Source: Nilaparvata lugens
Taxonomy: Eukaryota; Arthropoda; Insecta; Hemiptera; Delphacidae
NCBI RefSeq assembly: GCF_014356525.2
Contig: NC_052518.1
Coordinates: 4,506,162 to 4,570,161, forward strand
Direction: 5' to 3'
Length of the DNA: 64,000 bases
Shown: positions 1-11,908 of the stretch, piece after piece
Numbering within the stretch: the first letter of the stretch is position 1
How the letters are laid out: every line of letters begins with the position of its first letter
Notes under the pieces: model-generated
The model's database searches: none
What the model saw: the letters and a program-made list of their open reading frames with translations, nothing else
What the model was told of the DNA's origin: nothing
Program-made: the position numbers and the translations under genes

Positions 1-776
1 AACTCTCTACACTTTTTGTTCAGTGGAATTTTGTGATATTCCCTATAGTTCCCAAGATATTCGCTCTTCAAGGTTTGTAATTATAAAAATAACAGAGTTT
101 TATGCAATGTTTTACTCTTTCAGGGCTTATAACTCTCCAACAATGAATGAATCGTAAAAATAATTACTATCGAAGATTTGTAGAGCATTAAATTGTCTCT
201 GAAATGATGCATTATTTCACTATTCGAAGTTTCCCTTTCATTGTTATTGCAGCTTCAATGTAGGGGGTGAAATTTTCATTGCTGCAATAATTTATTGTTT
301 TACAATGACATTTGAATGGGGTGTCTGTGACACAACTTTTGACTTTGCAGCTTGATTCGGACTAGTTGGTAGGTGGACATAGCAAAAATGCGCATCTTTA
401 TCCCCTCTGTTCGGAAATAATATTTATTTATTTATTTATTTATTCACAATATCACATCTGTTGAAGGTGTGGAACCGCTGAGTTGACACTTGTTGCAGCA
501 ATGAAAATTTCACCCCTTACATTGAAGCTGCTATAACAATGAAAGGGAAACTTGGAATAGTGAAGTGATACATCATTTCAAAGACAATTCAATGCTTTAC
601 AAGCCTACGATAAGTAACTATTTTTACGATGCAATATTGGAGAGTTATAAGCCCTGAAAGAGCAAAGCATTGCATAAAACTCTGTTATTTTAATAATCAC
701 ACACCTTGAAAAGCAAATATCTAGGGATCTATTGGGAATATCACAAAATTCTACTGAACAAGAAGTGAAGAGAATT
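1..776. repeat. Long inverted repeat, arms about 290 bp, cut by window start
   Basis: Bases 1-290 are the reverse complement of about 490-776, with scattered substitutions. Shared landmarks are the stretch around AACAGAGTTTTATGCAATG near 101 and its complement near 667. The 200-bp centre carries a short (TTTA)n run at 419-443. The left arm may begin before the window. It looks like a foldback or MITE-type element; I see no coding capacity. Confidence 0.75.
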
Positions 777-1560
777 TATCAAGCTTCATTTTTGAATTGT
801 TAGTTATGTCGGTTGTAGACACTGTTCTCAATGAGCGTGGAAGCAAAATGCTGAAAAATGAAACTTTTAAACCACCCTCATCCCCTAAGCACATGAGTTG
901 GGAATGAGGACTCTTCATATATTCTTCTCCTAACTAGTCTCAACAAAGCTGCAAAGTCACTAATTTTGTTTAAAACATTTCCTCCAAATTCCTTTGTCAA
1001 TTGGTCTATTGTTGCAATAGTGGAGATTTCACACTCAACACTAAAGCTGATGCAAAAGGTGAAGGGAAATTCGTAAAAGTGTGAGATTATTCATCAAATT
1101 GAAGAGAATTCAATGCTCTAAAAGCTCATAATCAATATGGATTTCTCTCATTTATTTTTGAAAAGTCATGAGAGCAAAAATTGGTGGCTAACGTGTCTTT
1201 TTAAAAAGTTTCACATCTTCAAGAGCGGATATCTCGGAAACAAGAGGAGATATAAAAAAGTTGTAGGATAAATATTGTAGGAAATTATGTATGCTGTTAT
1301 GATTTGTTATATGACAGTCAAGTCCTTAAGGTACATAGTTTTGCGTTTTATGCGAGAAACCTAAAAATAGTACCTTCAAACCACCCCCACCTCCTTAACA
1401 CGGAGGGTGGGGTGGGGACTTACGATATGTTTACCTCCTTACTACCCTAAACAGAACTGCGGGGTCAGAAATTATCTTCTAAACATTTCCCTCTATACCT
1501 TTTTTGAGCATTCATTGCCTGGAGGACTATTTCCCAACCAGGTGAAATACATTTGGGCTC
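480..1560. repeat. Two diverged direct copies of a ~515-bp unit
   Basis: Segments of 540-1000 recur at 1060-1540 in the same orientation. Examples are AAGACAATTCAATGC at 581 against AAGAGAATTCAATGC at 1102, and the 'aaaccacc' block at 869 against 1378. Offsets are 509-521 bp. The second copy is much more diverged and contains only short chance ORFs. Confidence 0.55.
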
Positions 1561-2135
1561 AATTGTTCTTAATGAAGATTAATAATATTTCGTGAATTTT
1601 TAGTGTTATAAAAACTTATTAGACAGTAAAAAAGTTTTATGAAAATCGAATCATGATATGCATTTCCAATTACTCAACAAGTGGTCAACGCAGAGTATAC
1701 GATTCACCTCCTCCAATATCATCTTTTGAAGTGATAATCACAAGCTCTACATCTATCTGTTACTATCAAATTATTGGTATTGAAATTTTTTGAGTGTTTC
1801 AATTTCGAAATCTCCATCCCTTACAAAAGTTGTAACCTTATGAATGATACTTACTCATATTCAAATACATTCAATAGATTAGCATTTGTGGTAACCTAGT
1901 GGTGTTAAATCTATAAAATCTCGTAATCTATTAAATGATAGAAGTTTGCGTTAAATTAAAAAAAAAAATAGTTTTGAAGGTGCGCCGTCCACTGGAACCA
2001 ATTTCGTCCGAACTAGCATTGGCCAAAAACTACCGAACTCGTCCGAACAATCCCCCAACAAAGAAAGCTATAGATGCTCGTCCATTGCAACAGGTTCATA
2101 CTTGTTCTGTTTTTTTTTAAATGCCATATATATAT

Positions 2136-2167
<32 letters not shown>

Positions 2168-2236
2168 GCGTATGGCATTTTGACACATTTACCTCTCAAA
2201 TATGAATTATGCGCTCAATTATAATAATTGATTGTC
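1561..2236. other. No gene seen; AT-rich with one dispersed-repeat fragment
   Basis: Nothing coding is visible. Bases about 1984-2055 resemble, on the opposite strand, the block at 12729-12860 that also recurs at 22725-22815 ('cgtccactggaacc' motif). They are probably one end of the same dispersed element. Confidence 0.5.
2121..2177. repeat. (TA)n inside a short hairpin
   Basis: About 40 bp of alternating TA is bracketed by ATGCCATA on the left and TATGGCAT on the right. The whole stretch can fold into one AT hairpin. Confidence 0.8.
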
Positions 2237-2282
2237 ATTAAATTAAAATACGAGGGCTGTTTGAAAGGTATGTTTTGAAAAT

Positions 2283-3772
2283 ATGTTTAACTTAGTGAAG
2301 CCACCTAGTATTCCTAAAGAAGAGCAAGGAGAACAGGAAGCCACTAACGACAGTATGGACATCAACACCATGCTAAATACATCAGAAATCCAGTGTTCAC
2401 CGGATAAATATATCAAATTAAATAAACTCGAAACTTCAACCGAGCAGGTACTTTTCATCGCCTGGAAAGAGACCGATGAGAAGAGGAAGGAATTGGAGAA
2501 GAGCAACTTAGAACTGTTGAAAAAGTGCAGGATTTGGAAGCAAGATTTCTGAATATTGAGAAGAAGATTCACAGCTCACAGCCTACCAGCTCAGCAGCCG
2601 AGAACTACTCAACAAATGAGGAAGATTTGGCCAAAGAAACGGAATGGATCAGGACTCGTACAAAGCGGGCTACCAAGAAGAGGAAGCTTAGTACTCCATC
2701 GCCAGAAGTCAAAAATGTGTCTGCAAAAAGAATTCAACAGAACTTGAATTCTAAAACCACTGACGTGGAGAAGAGAGAGAAGAAAGAAATGCCACCACCC
2801 CCAATCATAGTGGATGGTATCAAGAATCTAGATGGACTCCTTAAGAGTTTGAAAAAAGTGTCGCCAGCTGACAAATTTAGAATAAAACTCTTGAGTTGAG
2901 AAACGTTCAAAATAAATGCAGTCGACTCCGAAACTTATCGGAATGTTACCAGAGAACTCATTAATGACGGATTTAACTGGCATTCCTATGAAGATAAGCA
3001 GTCGAGACCAATGAGAGTAATGATTAAAAAACTTCATCACTCTTGTAGTACGGACATGATGGGCCTACTGGAAGATTTGAAAATACGGGGATTGAAAGTT
3101 CTAGAAGTTGTGAATAAGCTAAAGTGGAAGACAAGAGAGCCATTAGATATGTTCATAGTCTCATTCAGCGCGGAAGAAAATATAAAAAAAGTTTTTGAAC
3201 TTAAAAATATACTTGGTTGCAAAGTGGAAGTGGAAGCAGTGAAGAAGGCCAACCTGATACCGCAATGCAAACGATGCCAAGCATACGGTCACACACAAAA
3301 ATACTGTAACAAGGAGCCTAGGTGTGTAAAGTGTGCAGGTAAACATCAAACAAAAGACTGTACAAAACCCAGTGATGCTTTACCAAAATGTATTCATTGC
3401 GGAGAAGCACATCCAGCCAGCTATCGAGGCTGCACTGTCGCAATCGAATTGCAAAAGATTAGAAACTCCAATAAAACAAAAAATATTCCAGATTCACGGA
3501 AGAACACAGTGAAGAATATTCCACCAAAAATCACAGAAAATACACAAACCCACAATCCAAACAATGAGAGCGCGGTTAAGAAATTAACTTTCGCCCAGAT
3601 TGTCTCAAAAGAAAATAGACCAAAATTGGGAGAGCCAAAAAGTGAAGTAGGAGATAACAATAATATTTTGCAGCTCATCTTGGCAAAACTGGATAGACAA
3701 GAACAAATAATCACCTCACTGCAGTCTAAATTTCAGAAGTTAGAACAAAGTAAACTACTGCAATTCAAATGA
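2283..3772 (+). pseudogene. LINE ORF1 (gag-like, PRE_C2HC plus three CCHC zinc knuckles), broken
   Basis: ORF1 proteins of Jockey-clade LINEs bind element RNA and help form the retrotransposition particle. The start at 2283 opens a frame with a Lys/Glu-rich, coiled-coil-like segment. A frameshift near 2505-2520 moves to the frame read from 2525, a basic Ser/Lys/Glu-rich region. An in-frame TGA lies at 2897-2899; the same frame resumes and runs from 3011 to the stop at 3770-3772. The last 253 residues hold a region typical of PRE_C2HC domains, then three knuckles: CKRCQAYGHTQKYC (CX2CX4HX4C), CVKCAGKHQTKDC (CX2CX3HX4C) and CIHCGEAHPASYRGC. A low-complexity Lys/Asn tail and a short C-terminal coiled coil follow. 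ORF2 starts at the overlapping ATG at 3769. One frameshift and one stop mark an inactive copy. Confidence 0.85.
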
Positions 3773-6423
3773 TTCATTCACTAAAAATAATGGAATGGAA
3801 CGCAAATGGATTGTTACAACGGAAACAGGAGTTGGAAGCAATTCTAAACATAGAAAAAATATATATGTGTCTTATATCTGAGACTCATTTTACAAAGCAG
3901 TTTATAAAATTCAAAGGCTATAGGATCTATCATGCTTTACATCCCAGCAATGTCGCAAGGGGTGGGAGTGCCATCATCATCAGAGACAATCTACAACATC
4001 GTGAACAAGTGAAACTCGAAAGTGATAGAATACAAATGACAGGTGTAGCAGTGTAAGCAGTCAATTATCATTCTGTTGTTGCAGCTATTTACTGTCCTCC
4101 CAGATATTCCATCAGAAAAGATGAATATTTATCATTGCTAGATATGTTAGGAGACAAATTCATTCTTGGTGGAGATTTCAATGCAAAGCATGTGCATTGG
4201 GGATCGCGCTTAACAACACACAAGGGAAGACAGCTCTATGAAGCAATGAGAGAGATGAGGTGCGAAGCTCTTTCAACTGGTAAACCAACCTACTGGCCCA
4301 CCGATACGAGGAAAATCCCAGATCCTATAGATTTTTTCTGACAAAGAATATATCGGTAAATTATTTGCATTTAGAGGATAGTTTCGATCTAAATTCGAAC
4401 CACTCACCCATCATTTTGACTCTGAGTGATTCAATTCCACAGAAAGAAAATGCTTGTCCTGCGCTAGTCAACAGCCACACGGATTGGGATGGTTTCCAAA
4501 AAATGCTGGATGAAAGAATAGAGTTGAACTCGCCATTAAGAAACGAAGAACAGATTGATCGGGAGTTAGAGAAGTTTCTTACTGATACCCAACAGGCACC
4601 ATGGTGTAATACTCCACAATTCAGAAGAAGAACCACTGGAAATAATTACCCGGCGGAAATCAGAGAAATGATTGTGGAAAAACGAAGAGCAAGAAGGAGA
4701 TGGCAGGAATCACGTTCTCCTCAAGACAAAAGAGTTTTAAACAATGTAACTCAAGAACTAAGGAGAGAGATTCAATGTATCAAGAATGAATCAATCAATA
4801 ATTACTTGATAAACTTAACAGCAGAACGCAGTACAGACTAATCACTCTGGAAGGCAGCTAAAAAAATAAAAAAAACCATTCATCAATCTCCTCCTCTCAA
4901 GAAGCAGAACAGACAATAGGCAAGGAGTAGTGATGAAAAGGCACAGACCTTTGCAGATCATCTTGTCAACGTTTCTCAACCAAACAACACAACTGAAGAA
5001 GACACTTTAGAAGCAGAGGAGAAGAACATCTTATAGCCAAATCAAGAAATAATGTGTGTCACAGTAGAAGAGGTGAAAAGAGAAATAAGAAATCTGAATA
5101 ACAAAAGGACCCCTGGATTCGAAATGATAACTGGCTTAGTCCTCAAGCACCTACCAAGAAAAGCAATAGTAAAATTAACACACATTTTGAATGCCTCTTT
5201 TAGACTTGAATTTGTACCAGGAATATGGAAAGTAGCAGAGGTTATAATGCTACTCAAGCCAGGTAAAGAGCCACATGAAGTATCATTATATAGGCCAATA
5301 TCATTGCTACCTGTGCTTGCCAAGCTGTTTGGAAGGATTATACTGAGTAGGCTAACACCAGTAATTGAGAGACAGCACATAATTCCAAATCACCAATTTG
5401 GCTTCAGAGTGAAACACTCAACAATAGACCAAGTGCATAGGATTGTGAATGTAATAGAGAAGAGCCTAGAAGAGAAAAAAGTTCGTTCAGCAGCTTTCCT
5501 TGATATAGGGCAAGCTTTTGATAAAGTGTGGCATGGAGGTCTTCTTTTCAAACTGAAAAAAGTGCTACCAAAACAATTTACAGATATATTAAAATCCTAT
5601 CTGACTGACAGATACTTTAGAGTCAGGCATGAAAATTCATATTCTGATTTGAAGGAAATAAAAGCAGGAGTTCCTCAAGGAAGTGTTCTAGGACCATTTC
5701 TCTACCTACTCTATACCAGCGATATTCCCAGCCTTGATGAGAATACTACAGCAACATTTGCAGACGATACAGCCATATTATCAGTGGACAGTAATATTCA
5801 TATTGCAACAGAAAAACTACAGAGATCCATCAAAAAAATTTAAGATTGAACTAGAAAGTGGAGGATAAAACTAAATGAAGCAAAGTCGATTCACATCAAC
5901 TTCACCAATAAGAAGGACCTGCCCATAACAATAACAATTAACAACCAAGTTGTACCATATGCCAATGATGCCAAGTATCTAGGTATGACCTTGGACGCAA
6001 AGCTTTGCTGAAAGGCCCATGTCAAGAAGAAGAGAGAGGAACTTGGAATCAAATATAAGAAGCTGTATTGGTTGATCGGTAAAAACTCCAACCTACAAAT
6101 CCAAAACAAAGTACTTCTGTAAAAACAGATACTAAAGCCAGTATGGACATATGGTATACAACTTTGGGGGTGTACCAAAGACAGCAACATCAATGTCATT
6201 CCAGAACAAGGTGCTGAGGAACATTGTGGATGCTCCTTGGTATGTCAGGAACAGCGATCTTCATAGAGACCTGCACGTTGACCTGGTGTCCACCGAGATC
6301 CAGAGGCATGCGGAGAGGCACGAGGGGCGACTGCACCAACACGACAACGTTGAGGCGATCCAGCTGCTAGACAATGGAGGGTTGGTGTGAAGGCTCAAAA
6401 GGAGGAAACCGTATGAGCTAGTG
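3769..6423 (+). pseudogene. LINE ORF2 (endonuclease-reverse transcriptase), multiply broken
   Basis: This is the target-nicking endonuclease and reverse transcriptase of the LINE. Endonuclease motifs in order: MEWNANGL, LISETHF, AAIYCPP and GGDFNAKH. The expected SDH box reads SNHSPI, so a catalytic Asp is replaced by Asn. In-frame stops or shifts: TAA at 4054, frame +1 to 0 at the T-run 4332-4337, TAA near 4839, TAG near 5033. RT motifs sit in an open stretch 5052-5843: RPISLLP, FLDIGQAFDKVWH, AGVPQGSVLGP and TFADDTAIL. Further stops follow at 5841, 5847 and near 6007, and another frameshift near 6170 leads to the LRNIVDAPWYVRN region seen in Jockey elements. Decay is ordinary neutral decay. 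The overlap with ORF1 suggests translation by termination-reinitiation in the ancestor. Confidence 0.85.
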
Positions 6424-6738
6424 TAGTGCTTGCTCAATTAGTGTCCAGTGAAAGAGCAGAGCAGTGATTGAGTGAATCTAGCTTCTATAGTACAGTCATA
6501 AGTGTACATATTATTAAACAATCAATATCAGTAAGAATATCTAATGAGATATTCGCTGTTAAAATTTTCAAGTAGTATGTTAGGGTAGAAAAAATTAGCT
6601 CATTAGTCTCCAGACTAGATAGCTATAGTATTGACAATAAAAAAAAGATTAAATTAAAAAAGTCAAAATATAAAACTATGCACATGGAGAGAACCAGTAA
6701 TTTTAATAACATAATTATTAAAAGATAAAACTAGACAT

Positions 6739-7338
6739 TTATAAAGCTAAGTCCAAATCAGCCAACCATTCAAGAGCTGCTGTTGCAGCATTCACAAAAT
6801 CCTCAACGGCATGGGGATACAACCTGACAGGACAGACCTCAGTTATATGTTTCAAAGTTTGTTTTGGAGCTCCACAGTCACATTCAGGTGATGGAATGAT
6901 CTCCCATTTATGCAGACTGTCACCACATACACCATGCCCTGTTCGCACCCTGTTTAATCCCTTCCAAAGGTGACGGGGAAGGCTGAAACCTCCTGGCTCT
7001 TTATTTGGCTTCATATGCTGTGTCAATTGGTCAGGTGCTTGCAAATTCTAAGCAGCATTCCACTCTGAGTCTATGTTGAAATTGGTTTTAGCCAAATCCT
7101 TTGCAGATGTCAATGAAGGCCTTCTAGATCTGAGGCGACCTATTTCTAGTTTGGGAAGGTCTTCATGAATTGGCAGCATTGGGTTATCGGAAATCTTTTT
7201 GAACTCTTTTAACAGGGCATTCCTCCGTAAGGGAGGTGGAGCAATATTGCTCAGTATTGGAAGCCAATTTACAGGAGTTGACTTGATACACCCAGTAATC
7301 ATTCTCATAGCCATGTTGAGCTGTGCATCAATTTTCTT
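6739..7338 (-). pseudogene. C-terminal part of a minus-strand LINE reverse transcriptase
   Basis: Read right to left, the frame runs from about 7338 to a stop at 6739, with one in-frame TAG at 7048-7050. Recognisable segments are an 'AQLNMAMRMITGC' helix, a 'LPILSNIAPPPLRR' block and a C-terminal zinc knuckle CDCGAPKQTLKHITEVC. These follow the RT thumb domain in Jockey/CR1-like LINEs. The N-terminal continuation lies at 8885-9264 on the same strand, so this ORF was split by the insertion between them. Its 3' end abuts the A-rich end of the plus-strand LINE near 6650-6690, so the two are tail to tail. Confidence 0.75.
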
Positions 7339-8884
7339 TCCCTACAGTTACCTTGAAAAGTGGCAATTCCTGCACTGATTACAGAACGCAAAGAATCACT
7401 TTTCCGCTCTAGTGCGGGAATAGTTATTTGTGCAACTAGTGCGCAAAGTGACAGTTTGCTGCATCGAAAGAAACGTTTACGGAATGGTTTCTTGAGTGCA
7501 GCAAACGAACTTTGCGCACGTATTTCACATTAAATTTTTCCTACAGTTACCATTGAATATGAAAAGTGGGTAATTATGGGTAAAATTGCCTGAATAATGT
7601 AGTAGTGTTTGAATGGCGGGGGGCAGCTGTGTGGTGTGTGCTGTGGTGGCACTGTGCTGTCGTTGTCCTTGGTTATAATATCTACTTAATAATTAGCGCG
7701 TTGTGCTTCGTTGCACCTCTGCTCACTATAGCAGCCACAGCAGTCACTGTTACCAACTCAATTTTGATTTTGCTGCACTGGTGCTCCATATAACCTACTA
7801 ACTATTTTACATTGTCATGCTGCAAATCTGGAGTACGCAAAGTACTCACTTTGCGCACTAGTGCGGAAAAGTGATTCTTTGCAGCCTGCAATCAGTGCAC
7901 AAATGGTCACTTTTCAGGGTATCTGTGGGAAAAAAAAATTTCTGCACTCCAGATTTGCAACATGGCAACACAAAATAGTTAGTGGGTTATATGGAGGATT
8001 AGTGCACGGAAACAAAAATTAAGTTGGTAACAATGACTGTGGTTAGATTTAGATGAGAATCATTTCAATGGCTACCCTACATTTATACATAAAATCCCAA
8101 TCTAGAAATCCAAAAACAAGGATAATGTTTATCTAAATCATAATTAAATAATAAATTCTCATCATTGATTAATAAATAATGTTTATTTTCTATTGACAGT
8201 AATAATTATTTCAACTCCAAGCAATGAGAAATGTATCAAACACACATTTTGAAATTCGAATTTTCAGGTTAAATAATTACCGTTCGAAATCCATGTCAAT
8301 TAAATTGATAAAATAACATTAGAATATACTACAATAAAATATTTTCTGTTGTCTATGTTATTTTATAAATATTTTTTAGTTCACTTATAGTATTTTCCGG
8401 TAATTCTAGTTAATCATAATTCTGAATATCTGAATACTGTTTTTAGCTGGATGAAAGAACGAAGTTAGGTACGATTCTTCCCGCTAGGTCGCGCGCTTGT
8501 CGGTTCAGCCATTTTGCAGTCATCCAAACCAGCTGTTGGCATGTATTTTGAACGCGATTTTTTTGTTTTATCTGTATTTTTTCTGATTCTTGAATGAATA
8601 AAAATGAGAACTTTGGCTGAGAATTTTCAACTTCAATTGGATTATTAATTTTTAAATGAATTAAGGATGTTATTAATAACAGCGTCACACACACAAACAT
8701 TTGATGGATTTCAGCCATCATTTTATCCATAATTACCCACTTTTCATATTCAATGGTAACTGTAGGAAAAATTGAATGTGAAATACGTGCGCAAAGTTCC
8801 TCTGCTGCACTCAAGAAGCCATTCCTAACGTTTCTTTCGGTGCAGCAAACTGTCACTTTGCGCACTAGTTGCACAAATAACTAT
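7338..8884. mobile_element. Mosaic TIR insertion that splits a LINE RT
   Basis: The RT frame stops at 'WINSHT' (8885) and resumes at 'DAQLN' (7335), so everything between is inserted. The core, 7423-8881, has inverted ends of about 155 bp (7423-7580 against 8727-8881), starts GTTATTTGTGC, ends GCACAAATAAC, and is flanked by TA on both sides, as for Tc1/mariner-type elements. Bases 7338-7420 belong to another repeat (family K, see 20690-20792), so at least two events are layered. No transposase is visible. A 143-codon minus ORF at 8443-8874 runs through the right TIR and looks spurious. Confidence 0.7.
7735..8045. repeat. Inner foldback, arms about 100 bp, family K core
   Basis: Bases 7735-7835 pair with 7945-8045 as an inverted repeat; shared motifs include 'gttaccaact' and 'ccatataac'. 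The centre, 7843-7940, is a family K copy, with a hairpin around ACGCAAAGT and ACTTTGCG near 7845. Confidence 0.65.
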
Positions 8885-9264
8885 AGTGTATGGCTATTGA
8901 TCCACACAGATGCACAGTATTCTGCTACAGAATAAACAAGAGACAGAGTGGAGCACCGCAGGGTATGGGCTGAGGCACCCCAAGTAGAACCACACAATTT
9001 TTGAATGATGTTATTGCGGGTTTGAATTTTCTCTGAGGTGGTCTCCAGGTGTTTTTTGTAAGACAGTGTCCTATCCAGTGTAATACCTAGATATTTGGGG
9101 GAATTTTGATGCTGGAGGAGTACATTATTGAAATGAACCTGGAGTTTCCTATTAGCCATTTTATTATTTAGGTGGAATGAGCTGACTTCTGTTTTCTTCA
9201 GGTTTGGAATGAGCCTCCATTTATGGAAGTATTCCCCCATCTTCTTCAGGTCTTCAGAGCGCAA
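8885..9264 (-). pseudogene. Middle part (thumb) of the same minus-strand LINE RT
   Basis: This open stretch of about 125 codons has the post-catalytic RT landmarks: WRLIPNLKKTEVSSFHLN, PKYLGITLDRTLSYKKHL, KLCGSTWGASAHTLR and LVYSVAEYCASVW. In an intact element it would run directly into the segment at 6739-7338. The catalytic core with the YxDD box is absent upstream of 9264, so the element is 5'-truncated or cut there. The C-terminal residues at 8881-8884 already come from the inserted element. Confidence 0.75.
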
Positions 9265-9366
9265 TTATTGTATTCGTTCTAGCTCAGAAGTTCTTCTCTC
9301 CAAGTAACATCTTCAACATCTTTTATAGAAGCTAGAAGCGCCTTCACGTGGTGCGCCTGGATACCC

Positions 9367-9488
9367 AAATGCAGGATGGAGACCGGCATTTGGGGAACTA
9401 AATCGAATACATGACCGCCATAGCGGACAGGCAAGAACATCTGCCATTGGAATGTCTGTTCCTGGGACACATCCTTTCAACCCCTGGA
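9367..9488 (+). repeat. 120-bp direct repeat, left copy, 5' of a LINE
   Basis: About 95% identical to 12097-12218 in the same orientation. Homology starts at AAATGCAGGATGGAGAC and ends at AACCCCTGG, right where recognisable RT coding begins. It is either a very long target duplication or an older repeat into which the LINE inserted. Confidence 0.75.
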
Positions 9489-11908
9489 CCCAGTACCTAT
9501 CCGCAGAAAGCTTAAGTGGAGGCCAAATGATAAGTTCAAGTATCAGCAAGTGCTAGCTTCAAGAATTAATAGACGTCTGCAGTGGAATAATTCTGAGGGT
9601 GATCTGAAATTCCTGCTCTCAATAATTCAAGAATCTGCTTCTGTTGATCAATCAGATGGCCACTGAAGGTGTGCAGGGAGACAGTTATGGTATGATTCTG
9701 AATGTGAAAGAAAAAGAAGAGAATCGTTTCGTTTATTGAAGGTATTCAGGAGAACAAACTCGGAAACAATCAGAGCGGAGTATCTTGAGACGAATAGAGC
9801 TTTCAAACAATTATGCGTGAGGAAGAGGAAAGATTTTTGGTGCCAATTGACAGAAAAATTCAAGGGAGTAAAAGATTCAGCTTAATTATGGAAGCTTGTA
9901 CGTTGTTTTAGAAGGAAGAATTTTATTGTGGGAGTCAATATTGCATTGGAAGACTGGGTGGCACACTTCAGCCGGTTGCTTAGTCCTTTAATCACGGCAG
10001 ACAAAGTATTATATGCAGCACCATGCTTTGGGGATGAAATTTTTGATGCGCCGATTTCCTTCCAAGATCTCACCAATGTCCTTAAAAGAGTCAAAGAGAA
10101 TAAAGCACCGGGTGAGGACCGAATAACCTATGAGTTCTTCAAGTATGCGCCGGCCGTCTTTTTGGAAAAATTGGTGAAGATATTTAATGAGCTTCTCAAT
10201 TCTTCTGACATCCCAGAGATACTTCAAGGAATCCATCATATACCCAATCTTCAAAAAAGGAAACAGCAATGAGACCGCAAATTATAGAGGCATTTCGTTT
10301 GGTAATACAGTAGCAAAACTATTCGCAGGAATATTGCTGGATAAGTTGGAGAAATGGGCGTCTTCCTACAATATTTTGAGAGAGTTTCAGGCTGGCTTTC
10401 GAAAATCGTACTCAACCATTGATAACATATTCAATGTTATGAGCATTGTGAATATCAAGCTGGCAGAGAAAGGAAAAAAAGTATATGCGTTCTTTGTCGA
10501 TTAGTCTGCAGCTTTTGACAAAATTGATAGACATGCTCTGTTTTACAAACTCACTGAAATTGGAGTGTCACAAAAAATGTTGAATACACTGAAGAAGCTG
10601 TATGAAGGATCAACGTCAAGAGTATGGGGACAAGAGGGCCTCTCAGGAAAGTTTGAGACAGGTAAAGGTGTGAAACAGGGCTGTTTATTGAGCCCCCTAC
10701 TATTCTCATTGTTTATTAATGATCTGGAGGAGTATTTAGATGGAGGGATCAGTGTGGGTGGCATTTGCATTAAACTATTAGCTTACGCTGATGATATTGT
10801 TCTTCTGGCCCCAGATAGAGTATCAATGAGAAGGATGATAGCCAATCTGGAAACATATTGTGAGAGGTGGAATATCCAGGTGAATCTTCAGAAGTCCGAA
10901 ATCATGATATTTAGAAGAGGTGGTAGGATTAGTAGGCATGATGCTTGGAGATATAATAATGATCCAATCAAAGTTGTTGGAAGCTATAAGTACTTAGGAG
11001 TGAATTTGTCATCTCAACTCTCATTGAGTCGGCACTTTAAGGAAAAAGCCTCTGCTGCAAAAATTTCTTTGAACGTGTTTAACGGGCTCCTAGCACAGAA
11101 TAATATACAACTCAAGCAGAAACTTGATGTTATTGAAGCTGTATCAAGATCCATTATATGCTATGGAGCACAAGTGTGGGGAGGAAAGATGGTTGATGTG
11201 GTGGAAAAAGTGCAACGGCTCTTCCTGAAAAAAGTCTTCAACCTGCCATTGTGGGCCCCTGACTATTGTTTATTCCTTGAAAGTGGAGTTAGCCCACTGC
11301 TAGTCCACACTTTGAAGCTCAAGTACGTACATCGATGTCTGAGCCTACCCGATCACAGATACCCCTGCATACTGATGAAGAAGGTGATAGAGAAGAAGAT
11401 CTTCATATATAACGACTGGCTGAAGCTACAAACTGTCTTTGGCATCCCTGCTTCCAGCATTCCATCGTGCAACGTGCTGGCGGTGGTGAACAGGGTCAAG
11501 GAGGGGCTCAGCGAGAGCTTCGGAAGGAGAAGGATGCGCAGCCAGAGATGTTCAATCTACCCTGAATTGACAAACTTCACGGATTACATTCATCATCAGG
11601 GTGACTTCACACTGGTGAAGTGGTTCCTGAAGGCTAGAACTGAGCTCATCCGACTGAACAAATACTCGTTTAGCCAGGCAGTGAAGATTTGTTCATTATG
11701 CAACATGAAAGAAGAAGAAGACGTACCACACTTCATTGCAAGATGTCCCATCCTTTCTGAAATCCGGAGAAGACAACTGAACAACAGTATCCTCACAACT
11801 CAGGAGCTGAGGTCAAGACTAAACGGGCAGGACTGGGAAGCTGTAGGCCGGTACTGCAAAGAAGCGTGGCAGTACAGATACTCTCTTGTGCACGAATACA
11901 ACTTTTGA
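9486..11908 (+). pseudogene. 5'-truncated LINE ORF2 (reverse transcriptase), C-terminal 447 codons intact
   Basis: Coding similarity starts about 9486 in one frame (post-endonuclease linker, with 'WYDSECERKRRESFR'), with in-frame TGA at 9664 and TAA near 9883. It continues through 'ENKAPGEDRITYEFF' to a frameshift near 10205-10230. The next frame holds 'YFKESIIYPIFKKG' and 'FQAGFRKSYSTID'. A TAG at 10502 interrupts motif A (FVD-stop-SAAFDK). From 10565 the frame is open to 11908 and contains GVKQGCLLSP, AYADDIVLLA, SYKYLGVNLS and a C-terminal zinc knuckle CSLCNMKEEEDVPHFIARC. Four lesions in 2.4 kb make it non-functional as it stands. The endonuclease domain is missing. I cannot place the clade from motifs alone. 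Confidence 0.85.

Larger units (their letters stand above)
2249..6647 (+). mobile_element. Jockey-type LINE, near full length, with 12-bp TSD
   Basis: The element is bounded by the perfect direct repeat ATTAAATTAAAA at 2237-2248 and 6648-6659, the expected target-site duplication. It ends in an A-rich tail (AATAAAAAAAAG). It carries ORF1 (gag-like, zinc knuckles) and ORF2 (endonuclease plus reverse transcriptase) overlapping by ATGA, the usual Jockey-clade layout. The 5' leader before ORF1 is only about 34 bp, so slight 5' truncation is likely. Both ORFs carry stops and frameshifts, so this copy is dead. The TSD is AT-only, so chance cannot be fully excluded. Confidence 0.8.

Noticed and set aside
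2249..2275. Mariner-type terminus ('acgagggctgtttgaaaggta')
   Set aside because: It resembles mariner ends, but it lies directly inside the LINE's 12-bp target duplication and no partner terminus exists; better read as the LINE 5' end.
8443..8874. 143-codon minus ORF
   Set aside because: Runs through the right terminal repeat of an inserted TIR element; no motif, and no start context that makes sense.
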